In this document: piece after piece, positions 8,215-17,138 of the stretch
How positions within the stretch are numbered: position 1 is the first letter of the stretch
Layout: each line of letters opens with the position of its first letter
Origin: Cystobacter fuscus
GTDB lineage: Bacteria > Myxococcota > Myxococcia > Myxococcales > Myxococcaceae
Reading direction: 5' to 3'
Assembly (NCBI RefSeq): GCF_002305875.1
Contig: NZ_CP022098.1
Location: forward strand, 9,610,001 to 9,674,000
DNA: 64,000 bases
Notes under the pieces: generated by a model
The model's input: the letters and a program-made list of their open reading frames with translations, nothing else
Told to the model about the DNA's origin: nothing
The model's database searches: none
Program-made: the position numbers and the translations under genes

Positions 8215-9401
8215 GTGCCCTGGCGAGGTGTGGCTGGGGAGGGGCAGGTGGGGACGCACGGGTGGGTGTACCGGCGAAGGCAGCCGGAGGGGACGGTGCT
8301 GTACGAGGCGGTGAGGGACAACCTGGCCACATTGCTGGCGGAGGCCAGCGAGGTAGGGCGCGGCCTGCCCCGGTACGTGGAGCGGGACTTCGCCAAGTAC
8401 CTGGAATGCGGAGTGCTGGCGCACGGCTTCGCGCGGGTGCGCTGCGAGAGTTGCAAGGACGAGCTGCTCGTCGCCTTCTCGTGTAAGGGCCGAGGGGTGT
8501 GCCCGTCCTGCAACGCGAAGCGGGCGCATGTGACGGCGGTGCATTTGGTGGAGGGGGTGCTGCCGCACGTGCCCTACCGGCAGTGGACGCTGTCCTTTCC
8601 GCATCGGGTCCGGTGGGTGCTGCTCAAGGACGTGGGACTGCTCTCGGACGTCCTCACCGTCTTCCTGCGCGCGGTGTTTGCCCTTCAACGCCGAAGGGCA
8701 CGGCGGCAGGGCCTGCGGGGTGGGCAGGTCGGGGCCGTGTCGTTCATCCAGTTCTTCGGCTCCGCCTTGCAGGTGACGCCGCACTTCCACTCGCTGGTGC
8801 CGGACGGCGTCTTCGTGCCGCGGGAGGGCGGCGTGCGCTTCGAGACGTTGCCGCCGCCCACGCAGAGTGAGGTGGAGAGGCTGCTGAGGGTGGTGCGTCA
8901 TCGGGTGCTGCGCCTGCTGGAGAAAAGAGGGGCCCTGCCCGCGCAAGGACCCGAGGACGCGCTGCAGGCGTACCAGGCGCACTCCCTGCAGCAGCGGCTG
9001 CGCTGGGCGGAGGTGGACGTCCGGCCCCCTCCCCGAAAGCAGCCCCGGTGCGCCTTCCTGGAAGGATTCTCCCTGCATGCCAATACGCACCTCCATGCCA
9101 ATGACAGGCAGGGGCCGGAGCGGCTGTGCCGCTATGGGGCGCGTGGCGCGCTGGCGCTGGAGCGCCTGTCGCGAATGGAGGATGGCCGCATCGCCTACCG
9201 CATGAGGCGCCCGCTGCCGGACGGCACCACGCACCTGCTCTTCACCGGGCTGGAATTCTTACGACGTGTGGCGTCCCTCGTACCTCCGCCTCGGGCAAAC
9301 CTCACGAGGTTTCATGGCGTCTTCGCTCCAGGCGCGAAAGTGCGGCCATTTCTGCTCCCCCAAGCAGGTGCGGAGGAGAGGAGCGTGACGCGCCCCCAGG
9401 T
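8215..9401 (+). pseudogene. IS91-family transposase, N-terminal two thirds; C-terminus replaced
   Basis: The frame opens at a GTG (8215) and encodes an IS91/IS801-type Y2 rolling-circle transposase. It has the N-terminal zinc-binding segment ([18 protein letters not shown] then VCPSCNAKR), the HUH-like region with [11 protein letters not shown], and the downstream [13 protein letters not shown] motif. At ~9401, in a ccaggtag microhomology, transposase sequence gives way to DNA copied from the 32-33 kb gene cluster. The frame happens to stay open to 10476, but that part is antisense sequence, not protein. The missing C-terminal zinc element reappears in other copies (A, D). Confidence 0.85.
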
Positions 9402-9754
9402 AGGTAGTAGCCAAACTCGCCGAGCACCACGAGCTCGAAGGTCCCCTCGGGCCACGAGTCCGGCAGCAGCCGCTGCTCCACCCGAACATGCGGCCAGGGC
9501 GCCAGGCGCCTCCGGGCCACGCGCACCGCCGCCTCGCTGCCGTCACCCACCAGCAGGGCGTCACAGCGCGCCGCCAGCTCCGCGCTCAGCTCGCCAATCG
9601 AACACCCCGGCTCGAACGCACGCGCATAGCGGGCATGCGGCAACATCGCCAACGTCAGCGCCCGCTTGCGCCGCTCGTACCAGCGCCGCCGGTACTCCCA
9701 GGGGTCCTCGCTGTCGGCGTACATGCGCTCGAAGTGCGCCATGGGCACGCTCAT
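9402..9754 (-). pseudogene. NodS-like SAM-dependent methyltransferase, duplicated 5' part
   Basis: Begins [20 protein letters not shown] at 9754 and is identical to the first ~117 codons of the intact methyltransferase at 31753-32352. It includes the SAM-binding [15 protein letters not shown] motif. It is cut at 9402, where IS91-like transposase sequence begins, so the C-terminal ~80 residues are missing. Its start overlaps the stop of the neighbouring PIG-L copy by ATGA, as in the intact operon. It is almost certainly non-functional. Confidence 0.9.
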
Positions 9755-10460
9755 GTGAACACCACCTCGAAGGGCCGCATCAACCGCTCGAGCGCGTAAG
9801 GGGGCACGATGGGCGGGTTTCCCGTGGTGGAATCCGGCTCCAACTGGCTCACGTACGCCTCCATGGCCCGGCGCTTGAGCGCGAGCGTGGCCTCGTCCAA
9901 CTCGATGCGCCGCGCCCGGGACCAGGGCACCCGCGTGTCTCCGGGCCGGGCCCAGTGCCACATCCAGATGGGGAACTCCACGCAGCGGCCGTCCAACGCC
10001 GCACACGCCCGCGACGCCGCCCGCCCCACCGCCTCATGGTCCGGGTGTCCATCCAGGCGCCACGTGGCCAGCACCACGTCGTCCGGACGAAGCCGCGCGC
10101 CCAACCACTCCACCAGCCGCTCCTCGTTCTCGGTGACGGCGCCATCGGGAATCCCCACCCGCTCCACCCGCGCCCCGCCCAGCCCGAGCCGTTGCAGCGC
10201 CTCCTGCGTCTCCCGGGGCCGCGTCCGCGCGAGCCGCTCCACCGGCCAGGAGGTGGACCCCGGATGGCTCGCCGTCCCATCCGTGACGGCGAGAACCAAC
10301 ACGTCCCGCCCGAGCCGACCAAGCCGCGCGAGCAGCCCTCCGGTCCCGAGCACCTCGTCATCCGGATGGGGCGCGACGATGACGGCACGCCGGCCCTCGG
10401 GCACCAGCAGGGCGGGCTCCAGGGAAGGCAGGACGTCCAGGCCACTCCAGGCCTCCCAGT
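9751..10460 (-). pseudogene. PIG-L family deacetylase, duplicated copy lacking its N-terminus
   Basis: The frame matches the intact gene at 32349-33110 from residue ~18 to the stop. It includes the zinc-binding [17 protein letters not shown] motif and the GHPDHEAVG motif. The beginning (MEPVNSRRIFDEG and the next few residues) is missing because IS91-like tail sequence starts at 10461. In the reading direction the frame continues upstream into IS sequence ([13 protein letters not shown]). I see one difference in the 1059-bp duplicated block, G to A at 10318, which leaves the glycine codon unchanged. Confidence 0.9.
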
Positions 10461-10680
10461 GCGGGCGTGGTGCTGAACCTGGCGCAGCCGCTGTCAACAC
10501 GCCCCAACTCCCCTGCCTCTCTCCTCAAGCGAGGGCGGCCAGGGCAGGGGTGTGCCCCAAGGGGTTGCACCGCCCCGTGTACTGGCGCGGCGCGCGGCCT
10601 TGCTAGCCCCGGCAGCGGCCCTTCTCGGCCTCTCCGCTCCAGCCCTCACCCTCAACATGGCTTCTATCCCGCCTATACGC
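10461..10680 (+). mobile_element. IS91-like terminal module, copy B (right end of the capture element)
   Basis: The module starts at the transposase stop region (gcgggcgtggtgctgaacc) and runs to the common end cccgcctatacgc. It is nearly identical to copies C, D and E. With the transposase part at 8215-9401 it brackets the captured 9402-10460 block. The overall arrangement is an IS91-like element whose transposase middle and C-terminus were replaced by host DNA. Confidence 0.8.
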
Positions 10681-10713
10681 CGAGGCGCGATAGAGGGTGG
10701 CGGCTCAGCACAA

Positions 10714-10747
10714 CCTGCCGCCGCAGCGTCACTTCTGCGGCGGCAGG
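10714..10747. terminator. Perfect 13-bp inverted repeat (hairpin)
   Basis: CCTGCCGCCGCAG at 10714-10726 is followed by an 8-nt loop and its exact complement at 10735-10747. No U-tract follows on either strand. It may act as a transcription or mRNA-structure barrier between the IS91-like end and the amidohydrolase gene. The 10681-10985 stretch otherwise holds no gene, only this hairpin and the putative operator at 10848-10866. Confidence 0.5.
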
Positions 10748-10847
10748 CTCTCTCGCAAGTTTACTTGCCGAATGGAAGGCGCGCAGCTGGGCCGAGCGCC
10801 TCTGGGGCTGGGCCGCGAGCTTGTTGCCGACCCAGCTCTGAACCGCA

Positions 10848-10866
10848 GCATGCCCGATAGGCATGC
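10848..10866. promoter_or_regulatory. Palindromic site, candidate LysR-type operator
   Basis: GCATGCC-N5-GGCATGC is a perfect 7-bp inverted repeat and contains a T-N11-A LysR box (T at 10851, A at 10863). It lies ~120 bp upstream of the amidohydrolase start. The decamer GGCATGCTAG (10860-10869) recurs at 13751-13760, just upstream of the lysR-type gene. The regulator probably binds both sites, controlling itself and the enzyme. This is an inference from motif sharing. Confidence 0.5.
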
Positions 10867-10985
10867 TAGTCCCTACCAACAAGTAGTGTTCCGGGATTTT
10901 CTTCCGTACGAGACTCTCACCCAAGGCAGATCACTTGGCCCTCTGCTGGCCTCCCCATGCAACCCTCTGCCGTGAAAAAGGACCC

Positions 10986-12785
10986 ATGTCTGCACTCCGA
11001 CTCCTGGCTCTCTCGCACCTGTTGCTCGCCGGCCTCCCTGCGCGTGGAGACGAGCTTCGTCCCGGGGCCGATCTGATCGTTTTCAACGCGAAGATCACCA
11101 CTCAGCACCTGGCGCAGCCGGCGGCTTCCGCGGTCGCGATCAAAAGAGGGCGGATCTACGCAGTGGGCGACGACGCCGAGATCCTCGCCCTCAAGAACAG
11201 CAAAACCCAACTGATCGATGCGGAGGGGCATCGCCTGATCCCGGGCCTCAATGAAGCCCACGTCCACGTGCTGAATGAGAACAACTACAACTACAACGTG
11301 AGGTGGGACGGGGTTCCCACCTTGAGCCGCGCCCTCGAGATGTTGAAGGAACAGGCCAAAAGAACGCCCAAGGGCCAATGGGTCAAGGTGATCGGGGGTT
11401 GGTCGCCGTATCAGTTCAAGGAGAACCGGTTCCCGACCCCGGAGGAGCTGAACGCCGCGGTACCTGACCGGCCGTACATCGTTCAATACGCCTACAACCA
11501 GGCGTTCTTGAACGAGTTGGCGATGAAGGAGATCGGCGTGGGAACCCCCAAGTTCCAGATGCCGCCCGGCACGGAGTTCGAGAAAGACAAGCAAGGCAAG
11601 TACACCGGCGTCGTGCGAGGGTTCACCTGGACCTTCGTGGCGCTCGAAGCGGTGGTCCCGTTGCCTTCCTTCGAGGAGAAGGTGAACTCGCTCGCCTACG
11701 CGATCAACGACTTGAACCGGTTCGGAGTGGTATCAGCGCTGGAGTCCGGCAGCATCATCCCCTACCCGGAAGGGCACAAGCCCATTGAAGCCCTGATCAA
11801 GGATCAGCGTTTGAACGTTCGTTTGCCTTTCATGGATCTCCAGCTCGTCGAGCCCGGCGCTTCGATGGTGGACGCCGAGATCGATGCCATCACCCAGAAG
11901 TCTCCGACCAGCCCCGGGGACAACACGCACCCAACCCTGGCGCATGGTCACGAATACCAAACCAACGGAGAAGTGCTGAACGCCCAACTCCACGACCATG
12001 AGAACTTCGACCGGCCGGCGGTGGTGATCGATCGGGAACTCATGCGAAAGACCGTCGAAGAGGACGTGGGCAAGCTGGTGAAGCGGCGAAGCCCGTTCCG
12101 GATGCATGTCAGCTACGACGAGAACATCTCTCCATTCCTGGATGCTCTGGAATCGCTGAACAAGAAAATGCCTTTCGACGGCCTGCGGTGGAGCATCGAG
12201 CACGCCGAAACGATCAGCCCGAAAAACATCGAAAGGATCAAGAAACTGGGCGGCGGAATCGCGCTGGACGACAAGATGGCGCTCCACGGAGACGGCTTCA
12301 TCAAGACCCACGGCCGCGAGGTGGCCCTGCAGACGCCTCGCTTGCGTCAGCTCGTCGACAGCGGGATCCCGCTGGCCATGACCACCGACGGATTCAGGGC
12401 TTCTTCTTACAACCCGTGGGTGGCTATCCAGTGGATGGTCACCGGCAAGTCGGTGTCGGGCTCGGAGATCCTGGCCAAGGACAACCGCCTGAGCCGGGAA
12501 GAGGCGCTCAAACTCTATACTTTGGGTGCCGCGTGGTTCACCAAGACCGAGAACGAGAGCGGGAGGATCGCGCCGGGCAACCTAGCGGACTTCGCGCTGC
12601 TGAGCACCGACTACTTCTCGGTGCCGGAAGGGGAGATCCAGCACATCACTTCCGTGATGACCGTCGTGGACGGGAAGGTCGTGTTCGGTGCGGGCAAATA
12701 CAGCAAACTCGCTCCGGAACTGCCGAAGATCATCCCGACGTGGTCCCCGATCAAGTACTTCGGCGGCTACTCTGGCGCGAAATGA
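10986..12785 (+). CDS. Exported amidohydrolase (YtcJ-like metal-dependent hydrolase)
   Basis: The product is 599 residues with a signal peptide (MSALRLLALSHLLLAGLPARG). A composite domain follows (DLIVFNAKITT, KRGRIYAVGDDAEI), then the first metal motif HVH at residues 92-94 (LIPGLNEAHVHVLNEN). Later come a His in WSIEHAE and an Asp in MTTDGF, and the C-terminal beta domain (GNLADFALLSTDYFSVP) closes the protein. These are the marks of the YtcJ branch of the amidohydrolase superfamily, which hydrolyses amide or related bonds; the substrate is unknown. The start at 10986 follows AAGGA. Codon use is less GC-biased than in neighbours, suggesting acquisition. It converges with the LysR gene. Confidence 0.88.
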   Translation: MSALRLLALSHLLLAGLPARGDELRPGADLIVFNAKITTQHLAQPAASAVAIKRGRIYAVGDDAEILALKNSKTQLIDAEGHRLIPGLNEAHVHVLNENNYNYNVRWDGVPTLSRALEMLKEQAKRTPKGQWVKVIGGWSPYQFKENRFPTPEELNAAVPDRPYIVQYAYNQAFLNELAMKEIGVGTPKFQMPPGTEFEKDKQGKYTGVVRGFTWTFVALEAVVPLPSFEEKVNSLAYAINDLNRFGVVSALESGSIIPYPEGHKPIEALIKDQRLNVRLPFMDLQLVEPGASMVDAEIDAITQKSPTSPGDNTHPTLAHGHEYQTNGEVLNAQLHDHENFDRPAVVIDRELMRKTVEEDVGKLVKRRSPFRMHVSYDENISPFLDALESLNKKMPFDGLRWSIEHAETISPKNIERIKKLGGGIALDDKMALHGDGFIKTHGREVALQTPRLRQLVDSGIPLAMTTDGFRASSYNPWVAIQWMVTGKSVSGSEILAKDNRLSREEALKLYTLGAAWFTKTENESGRIAPGNLADFALLSTDYFSVPEGEIQHITSVMTVVDGKVVFGAGKYSKLAPELPKIIPTWSPIKYFGGYSGAK

Positions 12786-12807
12786 CGAGCTGTTCCGATG
12801 AGAGGCG

Positions 12808-13731
12808 TCAGACGATGAGCAGACCTGCCGCCGGACGAAGCGACTTCAGCTTCACGGCGGCCAGGGTGGCCAGGAAGTCGGTCCCTGCCGAGGACAGCTT
12901 GGCTTGATCGTAGATCACCACGACGGGCAGCCTGGGCGGGGCCGGCAGCACCGGACGGAAGTTGAGCCGGCTGCCCGCGAGCTTCGCCATCGTCTCGAAG
13001 CCGATCGCGACGCCTTTGCCGGACTCGACGGCCGCGAAGAGACTGGAGATCCCGTCGCACTCCATCACGATGTTCGGCTCCTCGGTGAACCCGGAGAGGA
13101 TCTTCCGGATCGCCGAATGAGCCTCCGGGTGCTCGCTCTTCGTGAAGGTGATCAGCCCTTCCTTCGCGACTTCGGCCAACGGCACTTGCTTCAGCTTCGC
13201 GAAACGGTGCTCTTTGGGGAAAGCCACGGTGACGCCGTAGCTTCCGAGCTCTTTCATCGCCAGCCCCTCGAATGACTGGGGAGCGACGCCGATGGTGATT
13301 CCGAGATCCAGCTTCAGATCCCTCACGCCGCGGACGATCCCGTTGCTCGACAGGTCTTTGAGCTCGATCTGGATCGATGGATGCTGCTTGTGGAAAACCC
13401 GCATCGCTTGCTTCAGGATTTCCACGGCCGGCGTGGCGGCGAATCCGATCCTCAGGATGGACCGATGCGAAGGCGATTTCCGTCGCACCTTCTCGACGGC
13501 GTCTTCGACCCGACGGAGGATGACCTTGCATTCGGCGAGAAACACCTTGCCCGCTTCCGTCAGAGCGATGGAATTGGGATATCGCTCGAGGAGATCGACT
13601 CCGAGTTCCTCCTCCAAGTCGCGGATTTGCCGGCTGAGCGCAGGTTGAGAAACATGAAGCAGTTGCGCCGCGCGGGTCACGCTGATCTGCTCGGCAACCG
13701 CCGCGAAATACCTCACGTGTCTGAGTTCCAT
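12808..13731 (-). CDS. LysR-family transcriptional regulator
   Basis: The product is 307 residues. The N-terminal winged helix-turn-helix (residues 1-60: MELRHVRYFAAVAEQIS, AAQLLHVSQPALSRQIRDLE) is followed by the co-inducer-binding domain (~90-300). The start at 13731 gives the canonical MELRHVRYF opening. It converges with the amidohydrolase across a 22-bp gap, and the two promoter regions share the decamer GGCATGCTAG, so it probably controls that gene. The GC content is similarly moderate, which suggests that the pair entered together. Confidence 0.9.
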   Translation of the reverse strand: MELRHVRYFAAVAEQISVTRAAQLLHVSQPALSRQIRDLEEELGVDLLERYPNSIALTEAGKVFLAECKVILRRVEDAVEKVRRKSPSHRSILRIGFAATPAVEILKQAMRVFHKQHPSIQIELKDLSSNGIVRGVRDLKLDLGITIGVAPQSFEGLAMKELGSYGVTVAFPKEHRFAKLKQVPLAEVAKEGLITFTKSEHPEAHSAIRKILSGFTEEPNIVMECDGISSLFAAVESGKGVAIGFETMAKLAGSRLNFRPVLPAPPRLPVVVIYDQAKLSSAGTDFLATLAAVKLKSLRPAAGLLIV

Positions 13732-13750
13732 GATCGCAGCATAACCAAAA

Positions 13751-13760
13751 GGCATGCTAG
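13751..13760. promoter_or_regulatory. Second copy of the GGCATGCTAG half-site
   Basis: The decamer is identical to that at 10860-10869 and lies 20-29 bp upstream of the lysR start on the complementary strand. It fits an autoregulation site, though only half of the palindrome is present. Confidence 0.35.
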
Positions 13761-13784
13761 CGGCACCCAAAGGTATTTACCGGC

Positions 13785-14842
13785 TCAGCGCGTGAGGGCC
13801 ATGACGAAGATGCGCTGGCTCTGGGGTGTCTCCTCGCACGTGCCATCCACGGCAGGCACGTAGCCTAGCCCCACCACCCGCACTCCGTATCGGGCGTGGG
13901 AGGCCACGGAGTGCACCTTCGGCAGGCACAGCTCCGGGACCATGTCTTTCACGGCGCGCTCCCACTGCTTGCTCCCCGTCCAGGACAGGGCCACCACCGA
14001 GTTCGCCTCGCCTCCTGCCACAATCATCCCCAGAGCGTCCGTGGTGATGGCTCTGGGCTGACCGGGGATCTCCCGGGTAGGAATCCCGGTGGCCACCGCG
14101 CCGAGCGGCTTGCCTTGGCCCGAGAACCGCACCATGACGAAGTCATCGCCGAGCGGGATGACACTCGTTCCGAAGGTGAAGCCCTCGGAACGGCTCCGGC
14201 GTCCCACCACTCCCAGCTGTCCATCCGGAAGCTCCGCGGGATTCTCCTGTCCGAAGATGGGGAGGACGTGCGACCAGAGCGGCTCGAAGGACTCGGACCG
14301 CCGGCTGAGCTTGCCGTCTCCCCAGCTCAGCAGCGTGGACTGGCTGACGTGCGTCAGGTACGGCGGAGGAGGATTCACCATCACATCGGTCAGCACCTGG
14401 TTCATGGCGTCGCGGCGCTGCATGGAGGGCCACTGGACTCCCGCGCCATGATAGAGGCAGCGCGAGATCCAGAAGTCCTCGCCCGAGGTGGCGACTCCTG
14501 TAGGCACGTATTCGATGCCCAGGCTGCGGGTGCAGGCGCCCTGCCCATCCATCAGAAGCAGCCGGTTGGCTTGCTTGCCGTCGAGCACCTCGGCGCAGCC
14601 GAAGTCGATGCTGGTGGTGCCATATTCACGCTCCCAGGAGTTGACGATGAGGAAGCCCTCACCCCGGGGATGGACCTCGTAATACCAGGGGAACTCCCCG
14701 TTGCGGACGTTGGGCGCGACGCCGGGAGCACGGTGCTGCCACAGCATCTGGCCGTCGGGACTCCACCCCCTCCACTCCAGGGTGGACAGAAAGCGCGTAT
14801 CGGGCGCGATGTTCAGATCGATCTGCGTGAGCACCCCCGTCT
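13785..14842 (-). pseudogene. Secreted/propeller-like protein lacking its N-terminus
   Basis: The frame encodes ~350 residues with repeated W/G-rich segments (LEWRGWSPDGQMLWQHRAPG, IGIEYVPTGVATSGEDFW, GLGYVPAVDGTC), similar in style to myxobacterial PQQ- or propeller-like secreted proteins. It runs open to the edge of an IS91-like module at 14843. Signal peptide and beginning are therefore missing; ATG at 14834 (MLTQIDLN) is only the first internal Met. Probably non-functional. The exact family is not recognised. Confidence 0.6.
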
Positions 14843-15033
14843 GCTGTCAACACGCCCCAACTCCCCTGCCTCTCTCCTCAAGCGAGGGCGGCCAGGGCAG
14901 AGGTGTGCCCCAAGGGGTTGCACCGCCCCGTGTACTGGCGCGGCGCGCGGCCTTGCTAGCCCCGGCAGCGGCCCTTCTCGGCCTCTCCGCTCCAGCCCTC
15001 ACCCTCAACATGGCTTCTATCCCGCCTATACGC
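14843..15033 (+). mobile_element. IS91-like terminal module, copy C
   Basis: Only the non-coding tail from gctgtcaacacgccccaac to the common end cctatacgc. It lies between two minus-strand genes, one missing its 5' part (13785-14842) and one missing its 3' part (15034-15743). That is what a deletion between the IS end and a distant site would leave. Confidence 0.8.
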
Positions 15034-15743
15034 TCCACGTTGTTGTAGTCGAGGTTCGTCCAGATCTCGCCGACACAGAAGTCCGGCTTCATGTCGTCTT
15101 GATAGAGCTTCGCGTAGCCGGGGGCATAGCCCTTGGAATAGTCAAAGCGGATGCCGCTGAAGCCCACGCCCTTGAGCCGGCTGGACAGCCAGCTCTTGAT
15201 GTCCGCCTGGACGGTGGCGTTGCTGTGATCCAGGTCCCGGGCGGCGCTGTAGCCATCTCCCGAGTCCGCGGCGCCCGTGGAGCAATTGCACTCATCGCCA
15301 GCGGCGATGGAGTACGTGCCCCAGGTCGGGTTGGTGAAGTCATACCAGCCGGTCGACCCCACACGGTGGTTGATCACCACGTCCGCGACCGACTTGATGC
15401 CGGCGTTGGAGAAAGCGGTGATGGCGTTCTTCAGGTCGGTCTCGCTGCCATAGCTGGAGTTGAGGACGTTCAGCTGGCGCGGCAAGTAACCCTGCGTGGA
15501 GGCCGCGTCGGAGGGCGGCGGGAGCCACACGTGGGTGAAGCCCATGGCGCCCAGGTCGCTCGCCTTGCCCTGCAGGACGTTGTACCAGTTGGGATTGGCG
15601 TAGCTGGCCGAGTTCCAATGGAAACCCTGCACCAGGATGGCCGTGCTGGCCTGGGTCTGCTGGGTGGCCGCGACGGCCTCCCGGGCAGGTACCACACAGG
15701 CCAGCGCCAGCGCGGCGTACGACATCCACTTCGAGCGATTCAT
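15034..15743 (-). pseudogene. Alpha-amylase (GH13), N-terminal ~236 residues only
   Basis: It starts with a signal peptide (MNRSKWMSYAALALACVVPA). Recognisable GH13 elements follow: ILVQGFHWNS, VWLPPPSDAAS, conserved region I DVVINHR, region II GIRFDYSKGY with the nucleophile Asp, and region III VGEIW with the acid/base Glu. It is cut at 15034 by the IS91-like tail, so region IV with the third catalytic Asp and the C-terminal beta domain are lost. The closest type is a maltooligosaccharide-forming extracellular amylase. It should be inactive. Confidence 0.85.
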
Positions 15744-15959
15744 CTTGTTTCTCATCGGTGGGGGGGTCCGAGGGCGAGGGGTCCCCTTCAACCACTTTCG
15801 CCGGGTACGACTTGATTTCCCCACTATCGGTGAAGTCAAGAAGCGGTGCGGCATCCCGGTGATGGCCCGAGACCGGCTTGCGCCGCCCGGAGACCGGCTG
15901 GCGACAAGCGCATGGAGCCTGGGAGGACCGGGCCCCATCGTGGCTCTCCAGGAGGGACC

Positions 15960-17132
15960 ATGAACCCGATACCGCGACCCGCCACCGAGCGCCGCCCCGA
16001 CCTGGACTGGCTCCGGGTGGTGGCGATCCTGCTGCTCCACCTCTTCCACACCGGAATGATGTTCAACTCCTGGGACTGGCACCTGAAGGCCCCCGAGCTC
16101 CTGCCCGTCCTGGAGCCCCCCATGGAGTTCCTGCACCACGTGCGCATGCCCCTGCTGATGCTCATCTCGGGCGCGGTCACGGCCATGGCCCTGAGACGGC
16201 GGGGGCTCGGGGCGTTCGTGTGGGACCGGACGAAGCGCCTGCTGTGGCCGCTCGTCTTCGGCATCTTCGTCATCGTCCCCCCGCAGATCTACGCCGAGCG
16301 CCTCTTCCGGGGCACCTTCCACGGCGGCTACCTGGACTTCTACCCGTCCGTCTTCCAGTTCGTGTCCTACCCCGCGGGCAGCTTCAGCTGGCACCACCTC
16401 TGGTTCGTGGCCTACCTCTTCATCTACTGCCTCCTGGCCGCGCCCCTGTTCGCGTGGCTGGAGACAGCGCGAGGCCGGGCCTTCTTCGAGCGCGCCGAGG
16501 CGTGGCTCGCGCGGGGCTGGAACCCCTGGCTCCTCTTCCTGCCCCTGGCCCTGGGCCGCATCCTGCTGCGGCGCTTCCCCGAGACGCACGCGCTCACCGA
16601 CGACCCCAACACCTTCGTCTACTACGGCCAGCTCTTCCTGCTCGGGCACATCCTCGGCCGGGGCTCCCGGCTCCAGGAGCGGCTGGTGGTCATGCGCCAC
16701 CGTTCCCTGGCAATCTCCGGGGTGCTCTTCGCGCTCATGGTGCCCTCCTTCGAGTACCCCTTCCCCTTCGAGCACCTCGGCACCTACGCCCTCGTGTGGT
16801 GCCTGCTGCTCACCGCCCTCGGCTACGCGCGGGCCCACATCCCCACGCGCAGCGCCTGGGTGACGTACGCCCAGGAGCTCGCCTATCCGTTCTACATCTT
16901 CCACCAGACCGTCATCGTGCTCGTGGGCTTCGCGCTCCTGCGGCCGGCCGTGGGCCCGTGGACCCGCTTCGGACTGGTGCTCACCCTGTCCTTCCTCGTC
17001 ACCTGGGCGCTCTGCGAGTGTGTGAAGCGCGTGCCCTGGCTCCGCCCCTGTTTCGGCATGGCGGGCCGGAAGCCGGTGGCGCCAGGTGCGGTTCCCACCC
17101 CGAGCCCCCTCGAGGCCAGGTCCGGAGCCTGA
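15960..17132 (+). CDS. Acyltransferase-3 family integral membrane protein (OpgC/OafA-like)
   Basis: The product is 390 residues with about ten hydrophobic helices. The opening RRPDLDWLRVVAILLLHLFHTG is the hallmark first helix of acyltransferase-3 proteins, with the conserved His in HLFHTG. HHLWFVAYLFIYCLL and the YPFYIFHQTVIVL segment near the end are also typical. Such proteins transfer acetyl or succinyl groups to glucans or other envelope glycans. The start at 15960 follows CAGGAGGGACC. It is the first gene of a probable operon with the sensor kinase 6 bp downstream. Confidence 0.88.
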   Translation: MNPIPRPATERRPDLDWLRVVAILLLHLFHTGMMFNSWDWHLKAPELLPVLEPPMEFLHHVRMPLLMLISGAVTAMALRRRGLGAFVWDRTKRLLWPLVFGIFVIVPPQIYAERLFRGTFHGGYLDFYPSVFQFVSYPAGSFSWHHLWFVAYLFIYCLLAAPLFAWLETARGRAFFERAEAWLARGWNPWLLFLPLALGRILLRRFPETHALTDDPNTFVYYGQLFLLGHILGRGSRLQERLVVMRHRSLAISGVLFALMVPSFEYPFPFEHLGTYALVWCLLLTALGYARAHIPTRSAWVTYAQELAYPFYIFHQTVIVLVGFALLRPAVGPWTRFGLVLTLSFLVTWALCECVKRVPWLRPCFGMAGRKPVAPGAVPTPSPLEARSGA

Positions 17133-17138
17133 GTCCCC

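Noticed and set aside
9402-10476. Extension of the IS91-like transposase to 753 codons
   Set aside because: After 9401 the frame is antisense to the copied methyltransferase and PIG-L genes and has no transposase motif.
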